A DNA stretch of 64,000 nt from Tetranychus cinnabarinus (GCA_022266195.1 WHVY01000001.1:12958001-13022000), one strand, 5' to 3'; shown: positions 1 to 12,756, counted from the first letter of the stretch. Notes: generated by a model from the letters alone, not told the origin. A program made the numbers and translations.

Positions 1-3000
1 TCTTGGCTTGAATCTACCTGTTAAAATTGAAACCAGCTTAACCACAATCAAATTATGCTTACTGTTAATTGTTTTCACTTATATTTTTCTTTTCTTTTTC
101 ATTACAGAAACAAATTAGCGAACCAATTCAGTAATTTGTTGGTCAGTCCATCACTTAAAGGGCTCATTCTCAAGGAAACTAATCATTTTTTTTGTTTGGT
201 CAACTCATGTTAAAATGAATGTTTTCCAACTTGATAGCAATCCTTTATTCAAGCAGATCTATAGAATAACCAAGAGATACTATTCAAGAATAGGAATTCA
301 AATGAAATTGATATCCCTGTAATCTGATGTTTTTCTCATGCAAATTTATTCATTTATCACCAGCTACATAACACTTTATGAGTTTATAATTCACAGTCCT
401 CAGGATCTGTATTACAATTATCACTATCTTTGGTAAATACACCGTGCAATTTGATTGTACAAAAAGTCAACAATTACTGACTCTCTATTAGCATTGTATT
501 AATATCAAATCAATTTCTCATTGAATTTATTCTCTTTTTTTCAGCATAACAGCAAGCATCAAAATGCAATTACGGATGGTACATTTAACCTATCTAAAGG
601 ATATATTGAAGGGAATCATCATTGGTAAAGACAGTTTGCCTACGCTTTTTTACATCAAATGCGTTTTCCAATCAAACTGAATCCATCAAATCAATCATTT
701 ATGGCAAGAAAAAGATATTAACCCTGATATCTTGACTGGACGAATTCCTGGAATCCTCAGACACCTGAAGATTCAATCGAATTAACTACTAAAATTCAAA
801 AAAGGCAACAATCATTTGATCTCACGGATCTAAAGTTCAAAGCCTTTCGATTTGGACTTTACGTATGTTTTCAAATATAATTTTATTATTTCTCTACGTT
901 ATTTTCAATTAGTAACACTTCTTTATTGCTTTTACTAGATATTGTCAACATATTTCATGGTTAAAGTCATAATCATCTTCTTTACGGCACATTTAAAGAT
1001 CAATTCAGCAATGATTTACATGTGTCAAATGGATTTAAAGGAGCATAAATTTCATTCAATATCTTTCTATTCAAAATGCATGAAACTTCCGGAGGAATCA
1101 CAAAAGCGATCAAAAGTGAGTAAAATCTGAATAAATTAATCATGACAATGGTGACAATTTAATTTATATTGATGGTTGTAGTGGATAAAAGCTGATGTTT
1201 TTTTCTTCTCCTTTTCAGATTTCTTTGCTTATAAAAGCATAAAATGAAAACAAACAGAGCAAGTGGGATAAAAATACAGTTGACACATGAAAAATGGAAA
1301 AAGATTCTGAAGACTCTGATGAAGTAAAGAGTGTGGAAAGCCTGTAAATTGATTGTTAAGAATCACAATAAAGACGGTTCCAGAATCCTTTCTATTTATG
1401 GTACGTAAAGAGTCATTTGACTCTTTATTTAGTTAATATCGTATGTTGCTGTTATTATTTCAATACTTTTGTTACTGGCTGGTGTCAAAACTCATCATTT
1501 GATGTACATGATTCAGTTAATATTTCATGTCCATCAATGATAGCCAATAATAGGATAAACAATTCTCCCTGCAATCATTATTATCATCAATATCTTCAAG
1601 TCATGTTACTTTATCTGTGCTCTTCATCTTAGCTATCTTCCTAGCATAGTTTGACCAAAAGTACTAAAGTATAAGTCTAAGTATCTTCATATTGAGAAGA
1701 TAAAGAATCAAGCTTTTTTTAGAAACTCAAGTTTACTTGGAAATGATTAACGATTGATAAAAAAAAGAGAAACATTTCCATGAATAAAATCTTCTTGATC
1801 TTGAGTTTTTTGTTCAATATTTAGACCTTTACTTCCATTATTACCACTTAAACATTTTCGATCAAGAAAAATGGCATTCTGTGTCTCCTGAGATTATCAA
1901 ATGGTTATGATTTTCACAAGACGAAAGACTGACAACGGTGAAGTTTTCACGTTTTTCAGATTTTCCTTCCAGAATTTATTGTTACTATTATTATATTAGA
2001 TCCAAGGAATCACCCAATTTTCATTCATAGCATTTTGATTTATGAATTAGAGGAAAACCTGAAAGATAAATTGATTTAAATATCGTTTTCTACCTCCATA
2101 GTTGATGGTTATAATTGATGATGTTTCAACCCTAATCAATACAATTTATCTAAATGGTAATACTGGTATAATAATCGAGGATAAGATTTATGAGCCAACA
2201 AATTATTCGCATCTTTATCAGCTTATTAAATAATCTAACTGCTTTATCAATTGACTCCACTTAAAAAGTATTTGATTTCAATTCTAATTCTTTCTATTTC
2301 TTTCTCTTTCAGGTAAATGACCATTAACACCTTTACATGGACAAAAGATCAAATAACAACATCTAAATGGTGCAAAAACGGTCATTGATTCGGTTGTAAT
2401 ATGGTGTTATAAACTAAATCTCATTAACAATGTAATACGCTTTGGAGGCAAGTATTTGGACTCACTCTTAATCAACAACAATTTTCCCAGGAAAACACAA
2501 AAAGGTTAAGACAAGAGATAAAAATCTTTACCATGGGAAGAACATGATGAAAATTTGAGTCTCTCCTGTAGCAAGGTATAACTACCTTTATTGATACACC
2601 CACACTAAAAAAGGAACCATGAAACAAGAGATCGATACAACTTTATACCAGTAAAACCTTTTTTCTTGTTTAAAATGAGTTTGTCTACAAGTTTATAAAA
2701 TATTCAAATGGTTATAATAAATCTTGATTAGTTACAATACATTTAATGTGTTTTAGACTCAGAGTGTAATGTCATACAGTAATCAAGTTATGATTCATTT
2801 GTTTCATAGTGCAAAAGGAAATTGTATTTAGATTTGATTAAATATAATTTCTTAATTCAAGTTTGGTACAGAAATTTTCAATGCTAATATTTTTCTCTTG
2901 TTTCTTTCAGTTTCTCCATTGGATTGATCAATTGAATTTTAACTGTGATTGGATTCTAATTAGTATATTGGACAACAAGATCCCAAAGACTGACAATTTA

Positions 3001-4296
3001 AACATTCAATTGAAAGGTTAACATTTCAAGTTACAATCAACTTTATCCTGAACTTCATTGACAGTTGGTAACAAATCAATAATTCAATATTGAAAAGGAC
3101 TGGACTTTGTGAAAAAATAAGGTTGATCAATCAAATGAATCAACGTTCGTTACCTCAAATCGTTGTTTAACCAAATCTTATTCACATTGCTCATGATATT
3201 CACAGGATTAATTTGTTATAATACTATCACTCTCTTCATTAACTATTTAGATTAAGCTGTAAATTAGCTTAAAATTAAATTAATCTATCAACTTGTAGCA
3301 AGCTCATCATCAAATTACCAAGTTGTAAATGAACTTAATGGTTTGCACTTGTTAAATTGAGACTAACAAGGGCATGTTAATTGGGAGACCAATTATGTAA
3401 TCTAATATAGTTACACAATTTACCAGCCATTTGTTATAATTTGTCTAATTTACTTTTGAAATCATCAATGGACGAAACAACATTTAACTATCAAATTACT
3501 TGACCAAAAGCTGGTTACCAACAATGTTTGATGAATGTAAATTTCAATCTTAACCTTGACCACATTCAATTGTAATTTTTAATTAGATTTTCAAAGAAAT
3601 GAAACAAGCTTAACTTGTAAACATTACTGTAACATAGTAAATATTAGAGAGCAAAATTGCTTTCTAAATCCTATGGATTAGTAGATGTTAACGGTTGAAC
3701 CACTTTGTTGATGTGATTAATCCTTCAATTAGAATTGGGATAATCATTTAAAAAGTCAATTCTGTTTGGAACAAAATTAATCTCAAGATAATCCATAAAC
3801 AATTAAGGTTGGGTTAAGGTAAAGGTAAAGGCTTGCCAATGTTGGATTGTTGTTGGATTGTTGTTGGAGAGAAGAGTTAATTTGATTGTAACGCAAGGAA
3901 ATCAATTGTAAACATCTTTATTTTTCTCATTAATTTTAACTTGACAAAGACTTAATATTTGAAACGACAAAAGGTCAACAATTAGATTTGATCAAGGAAG
4001 GTTTTCGTTTTAATCGAGTTTAACTAACAGAGCAAACTCGATTGATTGTAAATACATAGAGATAGAAATATTTCCCATTGATTAATCTTTCACTAACATT
4101 AATACACTGAGTTTGCTGTGTAAACTTAATCAAGCAAACTAAAAATAAACCTCATTGAACACCATAATTAAGTTCAATTGTGTTCCTATTAATACAAAGT
4201 TACACATAATAGCTCAATCCTATTAGCAATCATTATCCTAAATGATTCAATATTGAACCATCAAATTACAAATCATCTTTGATAGTAAACCATTGA
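1..4296. other. Gene-poor stretch, no supported CDS
   Basis: AT-rich DNA with short, unconvincing open frames. Several pyrimidine-rich acceptor-like sites ending in ttcag (about 543, 1219, 2311 and 2911), plus a possible terminal acceptor near 107, could mean an untranslated or noncoding spliced transcript, or the end of a gene that starts before the window. No conserved protein was recognised. Short direct repeats of ggattgttgtt occur near 3843-3866. Confidence 0.5.
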
Positions 4297-4830
4297 ATGA
4301 TAAATAGTGTAATAATTGCAGTCGATAGTCAAAAAATTGTAAATTATCAAAAAGAAGAGCTTTCAGGAATACCATTTTATAAGATTGCATCGCTTATAAT
4401 CGAAGGGTATGAACCGCATGAACATACGTTGGCTGCTTTGTTTAATATTAGACACGATTTAGTCGCTGACTCGTTAGATGATTTGAAACGATTAAATGAT
4501 GGTGATTGTTATGGAATTCGCATGGCTTTCAGAAATTATCGGCCTCCATTTCGGGTGGATTTATATTTGTGTAATCATTTAGCTTTTGATGACAATCAAT
4601 GCACACCTTGGTATTGTCAACATATCAATGGCAGAGATTTTTTGAATCGACGAATAGAAATCATTAAAAACGGTGAACCGAAATATTGCGAGTATGACAA
4701 TAGTATAACATGTACTTTAACGTCTATGAATGTCGCGCCCTACATGGACCCAATCTGTTCATTCCAACTCAATTTACGAAATCCATACCGTCGGCCGATT
4801 CCTCCGCACTATTCACGAACTCATGGCTAA
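4297..4830 (+). CDS. 5'-truncated member of an unnamed DGDCY/RTHG family (177 codons, possibly a pseudogene)
   Basis: The function is not recognised. From about residue 20 the frame aligns end to end with exon 3 of the intact gene at 49004-49750. Shared blocks are LNDGDCY, a Cys/His-rich DDNQCT..YCQHINGRDF stretch, IEIIK.GEPKY, PYMDPICSF and the C-terminal RTHG. I found no counterparts of the two upstream exons of the 49 kb gene, so this is either an exon-3-only copy or a gene with different 5' exons; an acceptor-like ttgcag lies near 4321. The frame has no internal stop, which suggests recent origin or continued use. The initiating ATG at 4297 is simply the first in frame. A decayed relative of its 3' end lies about 800 bp downstream. 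Confidence 0.5.
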   Translation: MINSVIIAVDSQKIVNYQKEELSGIPFYKIASLIIEGYEPHEHTLAALFNIRHDLVADSLDDLKRLNDGDCYGIRMAFRNYRPPFRVDLYLCNHLAFDDNQCTPWYCQHINGRDFLNRRIEIIKNGEPKYCEYDNSITCTLTSMNVAPYMDPICSFQLNLRNPYRRPIPPHYSRTHG

Positions 4831-5069
4831 TTGTTTTCCTAAACCTGATTCACTCAATTTTACTTTTAATAAAGATTAATAATATAAATGAGAAGCTCAT
4901 TTTTGAAGTCAGTCACAAACCGAATACCATTTTCTGGTTAAAAATTGTTTTTTCAATCTGAGAATATCATTCTTTCAGGAAATCAATGCTAACTATCGTA
5001 ATATCGCCATCTCTAAACTACTTAAAGATGTACTGATAACAAGATTTCAACGAGAACAATTAATATATT

Positions 5070-5946
5070 GATTAGGCATTGAATAATTTATACATAAATA
5101 AAAAACTTTTAACAAGAAATATTGACAAGTCTTGTAGTTGAATCAGAATTGTAGTTTGGATTCTGTTTAAAGAATCAAAATCATGATTCATTTTTTATTT
5201 AAACCTTTATTTACTTTAAGGATTTAAACCTTTTAAAATAATGCTGACATTTAATGTGATCAACAAAAAAACAAGTTGAACCCAACAAGTAACAATGAAT
5301 AAAACCAGAAGTCTCAGCGTTATGTCTCAACGCAAGCGAAGACTATGCAGGAGAAATTTTTCATGTTCTTCGCTTTCAATTTAATATTGATCAAGAAGAT
5401 GAATTTTGTAAACTTATAGTGAATAGCATTTGATTAAAATACAGTTCATGAAAAGACTTTTTTCTTTGTCTTCTTTCTGAGTTTTCTTGTGAAGTTAAAG
5501 GCCTTGCGAGCGGTGTTTTGAAACAAGCGCTTCGAAACCAAGCAACTCGAGCCAGTCCAGAATCAATCCAGCATTACATGTTTCCAGTCTGCTCATTGCA
5601 CCATTGCACCCAGAAACCAGATCGCTATACAGATCAGATCCTTACTATATACGAACTCGTGGTAAGTATTTTGTTCAATCTGATTCATTCAATTATTTGA
5701 TTAACAACTGAATATTTTATAAAAAAACGATTATAAGAAATATTGAAAAGTCTTGTCACTTTTCAAGAATCAGATAAATCAGCAATTGTAGTCTGGATTC
5801 TGTTTAAAGAATCAAAATCATGATTTGATTTTTTCATTCTAAACCTTTATTTACTTTAAGGATTTAACCTGTGAAAATAATGCTGACATTTAATGTGATG
5901 AACAAAAAAAACAAAGTAAAGCCCAACAAGTAACAATGAATAAAAC
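5070..5946. repeat. Tandem direct repeat of the region downstream of the 4.3 kb gene
   Basis: About 5070-5308 and 5695-5946 match closely through shared blocks such as ggattctgtttaaagaatca, aaacctttatttactttaag, ataatgctgacatttaatgt and cccaacaagtaacaatgaat. The intervening part of the second unit carries the decayed 3' CDS end. Together they show a tandem duplication of roughly 0.5-0.8 kb that included the 3' end of the gene and its downstream flank. Confidence 0.75.
5515..5690 (+). pseudogene. Decayed 3' end of the DGDCY/RTHG family
   Basis: A short frame contains QHYMFPVCSLH, matching QPYMDPICSF of the family, and then a stretch ending in YEL V instead of RTHG. At nucleotide level the end (atccttactatatacgaac) is closer to the 49 kb gene than to the 4.3 kb copy. 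Only the last roughly 40 codons remain, and the stop codon of the intact genes is lost. The DNA that follows is also duplicated (see the repeat entry), so this is a DNA-level partial duplication and not a retrocopy. Confidence 0.6.
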
Positions 5947-7435
5947 TAGTTATTTGAAATATTTTGATTCATGTTGAATCTGAATTTCAATTGAAATCTG
6001 AAAATAGTTTCCAATTCAATCTGTTTCGCATTTGTTAAGTACAACAATCCAATTGTTATTCAACGTCTATAACCTTTTGTTAAATCCTGACAACTCAAAA
6101 TAAAAGACAAAATTCAATTTACTTCAGAGTCTGATTAAAGTTAATTTACATACTTAACAATACAATATCGCGGTTAAATAACTACAAAATTGACTCGTAA
6201 ATATGGCTGAATATGGCTCTAGAAATGGCTGTAAGTTGCGCTGCGAAAATGGGTTTTGGGTAAATCTGGTTTAAAAATTAGGTTTTACACAGCAATGAAA
6301 GTGACCAATGAGTATGAGAAAGACATTTCTAAGCTTTTTGTTTGGTGCTAAATTTAGACGGTAATCAATGAAATTAATTAGTAAATATCAACTGATTGTA
6401 ACAAACGAATGTTAAAAGGCAAATAAAAGGTAAAACTGGTAACTGGTTGAGTCAATTTGATTGTAATTGTTGGTTAATAGTGAAAGCCTAGAGTCATTTC
6501 ATTGTTTACCCAATATCGAGCAATGAGAGTTGAAAGAGATATTTGATTGTAATTTAAATTCTGAAAATAGACACAATTCTGGTAAATCAAGGTGAACAAT
6601 CGTACCAACCATTAACTTATTGGTAAAAGGTAAATAGTTGATCTAGAATTTGATTAATTTGGTTTTTTTCAATGAAATTTGATGATATTTGATAATAAAG
6701 TAGGAACCCGAGTCAATACATATTCATGGTCAAAACGTGGGCGATCTCATTTTTTATCAACCTTTTCTGAATCACAATTTATCATTATTAACATTACAAA
6801 AAATGTATTTTATCATTTAATTGAATTCAATATGACTTTGGGTAATCATTAAGATTGAATTTGAATGGTAATAAGAAACAAATTAAACAAAATTGTCACT
6901 CTTTCAATCACAGTATCAACATTGATTGTGACCATCAATGTGACTCAACTGACAATGGCCATGGTCAAACATAATTAGAGTGTCATCTGAAATGTAAATA
7001 AACACGATCAAACATGATCTGAAATTGAGTGAATCAAATTGTCCAATTTACGATGATTATGGTGATCACCTGTACGCTGAGAGTCACGTTGAAGATGAGT
7101 TTAACATTTTTGCCTATTTCAATCTTTAAATTGCTTCTGATCATGATTAATGGCTTCAATTATTTACAATAAGCTGATTTGTCAGGGAATCTCTTCCACT
7201 AATTGTTTGATTCAGCCAAAATTACAGTCTTTTCAACATCATTTATTAACATGGGTTCAGAGATTGCCATTTAAACATAATTAACGTTAAGCCTTTGCTC
7301 TTGTGATTATTAAATATAAAACTGGTTAAATTGTTCAATTTTAATGGTAATCGTGTTTTTATTCCTGTGAATTCAATGCTAAGTTGTTGGCTTTAATGAT
7401 GATTCAAGAAAAAATTGACAACAATTTCAATGTTA
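5947..7435. other. Intergenic, nothing recognised
   Basis: AT-rich sequence with no long frame, no convincing splice-linked exons and no RNA gene that I can see. Confidence 0.5.
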
Positions 7436-7985
7436 AGGTGCGACCTAAAAAGTTTGCAACCTCTCTTATTGTTCGTACGTTGATTTGGGCTTATACCGTT
7501 ATTTGAATGCTTTTATGTTGTTCTTTTTCGATAAATATTGTCAATTAGACAGACTCATATAAAATTTTCAGGCTAAAGTCCACTGAAATTGAGTTCAGCC
7601 GTCGGCAATTTTGAAAAACGCGCCAAATTTTTCTTATCCATTTTTTTGGCCTTTCGATCAGAATTTTCATGATTTGTTATTCCTTCATCGTTCCTGAGTC
7701 TTTTGTTTGCCAGATAAACACTGAATTCTGAAATTTCTAAGGCCATCAGAGTTTTACACACTGATACAAAGAAAGGCAGAGACTAGTCAAAAAATCGATC
7801 TCCGTTTATCAAATGTTTAAGGTCCATTTTCTGATTTGATACTGAATCAATACATACAAAAAATATATCAAAATGTTTCTTATATTTCAACTAATCCTGT
7901 AATATAAAAATGATGCCAAAGTGTCTAGTTTAAGAGGAGCTACGACTAAAAAACCGTTTGGTTGCAAACTTTTTAGGTCGCACCT
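7436..7985. mobile_element. 550-bp Tc1/mariner-type MITE
   Basis: Perfect 26-bp terminal inverted repeats lie at 7436-7461 and 7960-7985; the outer ends read AGGTGCGACCTAAAAAG and its reverse complement. Each end is bordered directly by TA (7434-7435 and 7986-7987), the target duplication typical of the Tc1/mariner superfamily. The interior is too short for a transposase. A 62-codon minus-strand frame (7573-7761) is Lys/Arg/Asn-rich but has no recognisable DDE motif. I read it as a nonautonomous element. Confidence 0.85.
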
Positions 7986-7987
7986 TA

Positions 7988-10116
7988 GATTCAATCTGAA
8001 GTTGCTCATTTAATTGTAATTAATTTTATGTTAATTGTACGGTTGAAACCTTATGAACAATTAAAGCTTCTGACTTTGAGAATGTTGATTTAGGTTTCAA
8101 ATGATGAACAATTTGCATCTCTTGATTAAACTGTCTTCAATTGGTTTATAAATTTGATTTTTTTGTAACACTCAAATTTATCCTTTTTTTACGAGTATTG
8201 CTGTAAACATACAAATTGACTTGATACTTTGACTTGCAATGGACAATTTAATGGCTAATTAGAGTTTAATTTCAAATATTTTTACGATTCATCATTTTAT
8301 TGGTTGGCATTGAATCATAGGCTTTCATTTGATTAGGGAATTTTTTTATTATGATTAACTAAGGGATGCAAAGCTGTTTTTATTGTCATTTTGCTATTTC
8401 TGTTTCAATGATGTCAATTTCAGGTAACAAGCAACAGGAAAAATATATAAAAATATACATCAGATTGCTGTTTGTTTTTTATTGATGAATACAATTTATC
8501 TCTTATTTGCGTGTTGGACAATTGTTAATCATTTAGCAATAGTTGACGATTAAAGTCGATCAATAAATTGCGCCATTTAAAGATAAAGTTGATGGACTGA
8601 TTAGGAATCGAGTAAGATTGGGTTTTAGGATTAGGTTGGATTGCTTTGGATCGGATTCTGCTTTTGTCTTTGTTTGCCGGTAAAAAAGCTTAAATGAACC
8701 TTGATAAAGGCTGACCATTTTTAATTTAAATTGTGATAATTAAGACCAACTACAATCGTTTAACAATTAATGCAGTCCTTTTTGACACATTTAGCTGATT
8801 AATTGAATGGTTTCACGGTGAATTAATGGAATGATCAACGTTCAAGTGATAAAATTGTCATTTTCATTGGAAGTGAACCCTTTTGGTGATATCAAGAAAA
8901 CAAGACTTTCCAGATCCATCTTCTGAATTGCTGTCTTTCGTTATTTAATTAATTACCATTAGGATCCTGTTAAATTCAACTTTTAATGCTTTCTTTTGAC
9001 TGTTGTTGGTGATGTCAATGATGGCGATAATAATTTGATTACAACAAAAGGAAAGCAACAAGAAAAGTATCTACATGTGTATTGCTGATCATTACAAGTA
9101 AATGAACAGAATCAGGAAACAGGGAAAGAGAGAAAGAAAGATTCAGTTTCATACCAACATATATATATCTTCATGACCTGACCTGAATTCATGGATTTTA
9201 ATGCAACCCAAAATCCAGTATCAACATTCTCATTGGGATTATTTTATTCTCAAAGATAAACACAGCCATCAGAGGAGTAAGAAATCTATTGAACAATTTA
9301 CCTGCCATTTACGATTTAAAGTGTAAACAAAAATTGGAAAAAGCAGTTTCTAAGCAAAGATGAACTTCAAATTATTTTGAAAACAAATTAATCTTTCATC
9401 AACTTAGCAGATTGCTGTATTTCAACTACAGTCGACTAAATCCACAAAATGTTTCTATTTAACTTGGCAAATCTAATTTTTCAGCCCAATAATGTTATAT
9501 TTGTTGACATGTAATGACCTAAAATGTTGTTGTCAAATCAAACACAAGCCATAATCAGTTTGTCAAATACAAGTCAATAACTTTCCCAGTTGAATGGTTA
9601 ACAATTGATAATTTAAGCCATAATTAAAACTGTAAATCATTGGACACCATTTCAAAACTAGACAATAATGACACCACGAAAAGAACGACAAGTCTTGAGT
9701 ACTTACATTCAACAGCTGATTTTAAACAACGTAAATTGCCGATCTATGGTCCTGTTTATGGTTAAAATTGCCCTCAGTTTGATTTGATGAGAGTCACTGA
9801 TCAATAATTAACTTTGAACTGGTAGACAGTTTATAATTCAAGTTGATAATTTGGATGAAATGGAAATGGTTTTAATGGAGTTTCAATGATTGACAATGGA
9901 TAGTGAAGTTACATGGAAAAACGTTAAAACTTGAAGTAATTGTTGACAATATTATTGTTAAGTGTAAACATGAGTAACTGAACAAGTTATACTGAAATTT
10001 ACCTTTTCAGATAAATTCAGAGCAACCGTATAACAGGTTATTTTGATATTTAACATTATAAGGCAAGCAAAGTTATCTTTGGTATATATTTTTCACAGAG
10101 GATTGATATACTGGAA
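7988..10116. other. Intergenic, nothing recognised
   Basis: AT-rich sequence with no supported gene. Only short low-complexity runs are present, for example atatatata near 9162 and a purine-rich run near 9120-9145. Confidence 0.5.
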
Positions 10117-10495
10117 TCAAGCGCATGTATTTTGACCTGAACTGTTCTGAACGCAGTCTTTTCTTGTCATCATCCTTTCATCCAAACCATCATCTTCATC
10201 ATTTCCATTTATAAATAATACTGTTTCAGATATTATATCAGGAAGTCCATCTGGGGAAGACGAAATTTAAAGATGATTAAAACTACAGTTGGTTGACCTT
10301 TCAGTCTTAGGTCAGTCTTTGTGATTTTCAATGCGATTCTGGCAAAAAAATGTAAAAATGATCTCTCCTGGTTAAATATTTTCCAGTCTCCGGTCATTGA
10401 TCGTAAATCCTACCAATGGTTATCCTATTTCAATCCATCAACTGTTCAATGTTTGGTAAAATAATTACGGTAATACTATTGAGTTTACCTTTCAT
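10117..10495 (-). CDS. Possible two-exon small gene (46 aa), unrecognised
   Basis: On the minus strand a pyrimidine-rich acceptor (cgtcttccccag) precedes a 134-bp open exon (10250-10117) ending in TGA. Its product is acidic, with an NDEDDGLDE segment, and ends in an Asn/Gln/Cys-rich tail. A short upstream exon, ATGAAAG, at 10495-10489 is followed by gtaaac and joins it in phase, giving 46 aa. The terminal exon is the better-supported half; the true 5' part may be another exon. No family is recognised, and chance cannot be excluded. Confidence 0.25.
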
Positions 10496-10607
10496 GATCA
10501 AATTGAATTTTAGGGTTGAAAGGATAAATGGAGGCTCTGATTTGAAGTTGAACCAAAATTGTTGAAAAAATAATTTCCAAGTGCTCGTCGAGTATAAGTG
10601 AATAATA

Positions 10608-10856
10608 CAGCTACGAAAATTGAGTTTGTGCTTATTTTTAAATCATTTGCGCATTTTGATAAGTCAGTTTTACACTGGTTTTTAATCAAAAAGATTAGAT
10701 AAGTTATTGATGTTAGGTCTAATGTCTGGATTGATAACTAATGATGGTTATCCAACCAAATACTGATTAAAATTGTTAAAATGAAATCATATCTTTCTTT
10801 TTGATTAAGATGCGTAAGTTTCATAAAAATAAGCACAAACTCAATTTTCGTAGCTG
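10608..10856. mobile_element. 249-bp Tc1/mariner-type MITE
   Basis: Perfect 33-bp terminal inverted repeats lie at 10608-10640 and 10824-10856; the outer ends read CAGCTACGAAAATTGAG and its reverse complement. TA flanks both ends (10606-10607 and 10857-10858). The repeats differ from those of the 7.4 kb element, so this is a separate family. There is no coding capacity. Confidence 0.85.
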
Positions 10857-10858
10857 TA

Positions 10859-11787
10859 TTGAAAGTTTTTCAGGCTTAAGGTTAATTGAAATACTTTATG
10901 CTGGTTGACCAGCCTTTAAACTATGGCTTGATTAACAGTGCATAAAGCTAAATTAAACGAGTTCTATAATTGTTTAATTAATCTATCCATTTATGGTCAA
11001 TCCTAGTCAATGATTCATGTTTTAAATCGATCATGATTAAACATTGAATCAAGCTCAACCTACGAGCTTTCCGTTACAAGGAATACCCTTCTTTATGTTG
11101 ACGCAGTTAACCTTTGTTCATCCAACAGTGAGTTAATTTGATTGTTAACTTTTCACTTGTAAAATTGACAACTTCATAGCTAACCACAGTTCATTATTTA
11201 CACAATTATTATTGACCTGATGGACCAGTCAAGTGTATTTGCTGACCTTTGAAAACGGACAGCAAATTTGAAAAGTACCGATAAATGTATTGCCAATATC
11301 GCTGTAACCTGTCATGGATCAAGATTCTTGGTTTTTACACCATTTGGAAAGGAGTCAGATTGGACCGTTTATCAATTAAGGTTACTTTGACAATTCAGGA
11401 GAAGGTAATTACCAATATCTTAATTAAATTGTTGTTTTTGATTTCAAATTCAACTCTTTTTAATTTTGTTTTTTTTTGTTTCTCCTAGCTTCAGAAAATG
11501 ATTACTCACGCGCTGATATGGTTTGTTAAATTGGATCAATAATCAGAGTGAATTTAATCATCGAAATTTGTTGTTTTAAAAAATGTGCTGCCAGGTTAAC
11601 GACAATTTAATATTTGATATTAATTTACTCTTAAAGTTTCCAGTTAAAAAGTAGAAGCGAAAAGGATAACCTGGCAAACACAGTCGTACAAGACAGTTGA
11701 CAAGTTGACTCTCTAGTTGTTTTCAAAGCAATCTTGTTAAATTATATTCCAATTCAAGTTTAATATCAAAGGATAATCTTACCGACA
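10859..11787. other. Intergenic / 5' flank of the small secreted-peptide gene
   Basis: No coding region is supported. A 67-codon frame at 11285-11488 has no homology that I recognise and ends in a T-rich run. Confidence 0.4.
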
Positions 11788-12756
11788 ATGGAAACCAAAT
11801 CCACTCTCATCATTCTTGTGCTACTATTAATCAGTGTCTCTGTCTCCATGGGATCCAGAAAGTACAGAGAAGGACTGCTTCTTGGTTATCTTATGGCAAC
11901 TCAAAGCAACACCAAGCATCATTTGGTTTCTCCTTACCCTGTATAGTGAGTATTTCATCGTTTCTTTTCACCAGAATTATTGTTACTATTTCATAGATTA
12001 TAACTTATCCCTGACTCATTTAGCTTTCTTCAATCAACGATTTATTTCGCCTTTTCATCTCTATGTAACCAGATTACCAGTATTCACTCACGTGGTCAAC
12101 CAAGTCCAGATAATTTTTTTTCAAGATTAGCTTTTTTACATTTTTAGACTCATAACTTTCCTAATGCAATTTTTCGTTAACATTTCTTGATGGATCCTTT
12201 CCCGTAATTTATTTCTGATTACCTGATTGATCGACAAATTCTCGTCATTTATCATTAATAGCAACTAATTTTACTTTGTTTCTCTCCTTTCCAATGAATT
12301 TCTCTGAATATATTCTGTAAGATCCTTTGACATTTCCAGCTTAACATCTCTTTTTTCCCAAGAAACAGTCTTTTTTTGTGCCTGCAAGCTTTCAATGTAC
12401 TCTCCCCTTGTACTTTCATCTCATTTAATCAATTATTCAATATTATTCTAGGTAAATTGTATTATTTCTAACTAATAATATTATTTTTGAGACAATATTT
12501 CATTGCTATTAGCTATCAACACTATGTCATCTCTTTGTCTCCAACCAATTTCATTTACTTTCTTTATGCCCTTTGATTACAGTTTTGTACATTTCTGATG
12601 TAATATCTATTACCTAAAACACTTACCAGTCCCGAAAGTTGCCTTTTACCTAATTTGATTGTTACACTTATCTAATTGCTATTTATTTTATTTTTTTTTT
12701 ATTCAAGCGTTCCTCATCCTACTGGTTATGAATATTGCTCTGGTTGCTGGGGTTGA
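11788..12756 (+). CDS. Small secreted peptide, 68 aa, two exons
   Basis: Exon 1 is 11788-11945 and ends at a strong donor (gtgagt). Exon 2 is 12708-12756, after a T-rich tract ending in ttcaag. The phases fit (158 + 49 = 207 nt) and give 68 residues plus a stop. Residues 1-21 form a clear signal peptide: polar METKST, then a Leu/Ile/Val core, then SVSVSMG. The mature part is basic at first (SRKYREG), then Tyr/Pro/His-rich, and ends in YCSGCWG with two Cys. Without splicing, exon 1 alone would end at TAG right at the donor. The family is not recognised. The composition fits a secreted or cuticle-associated small protein, or a peptide precursor, but no function is assigned. Confidence 0.6.
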
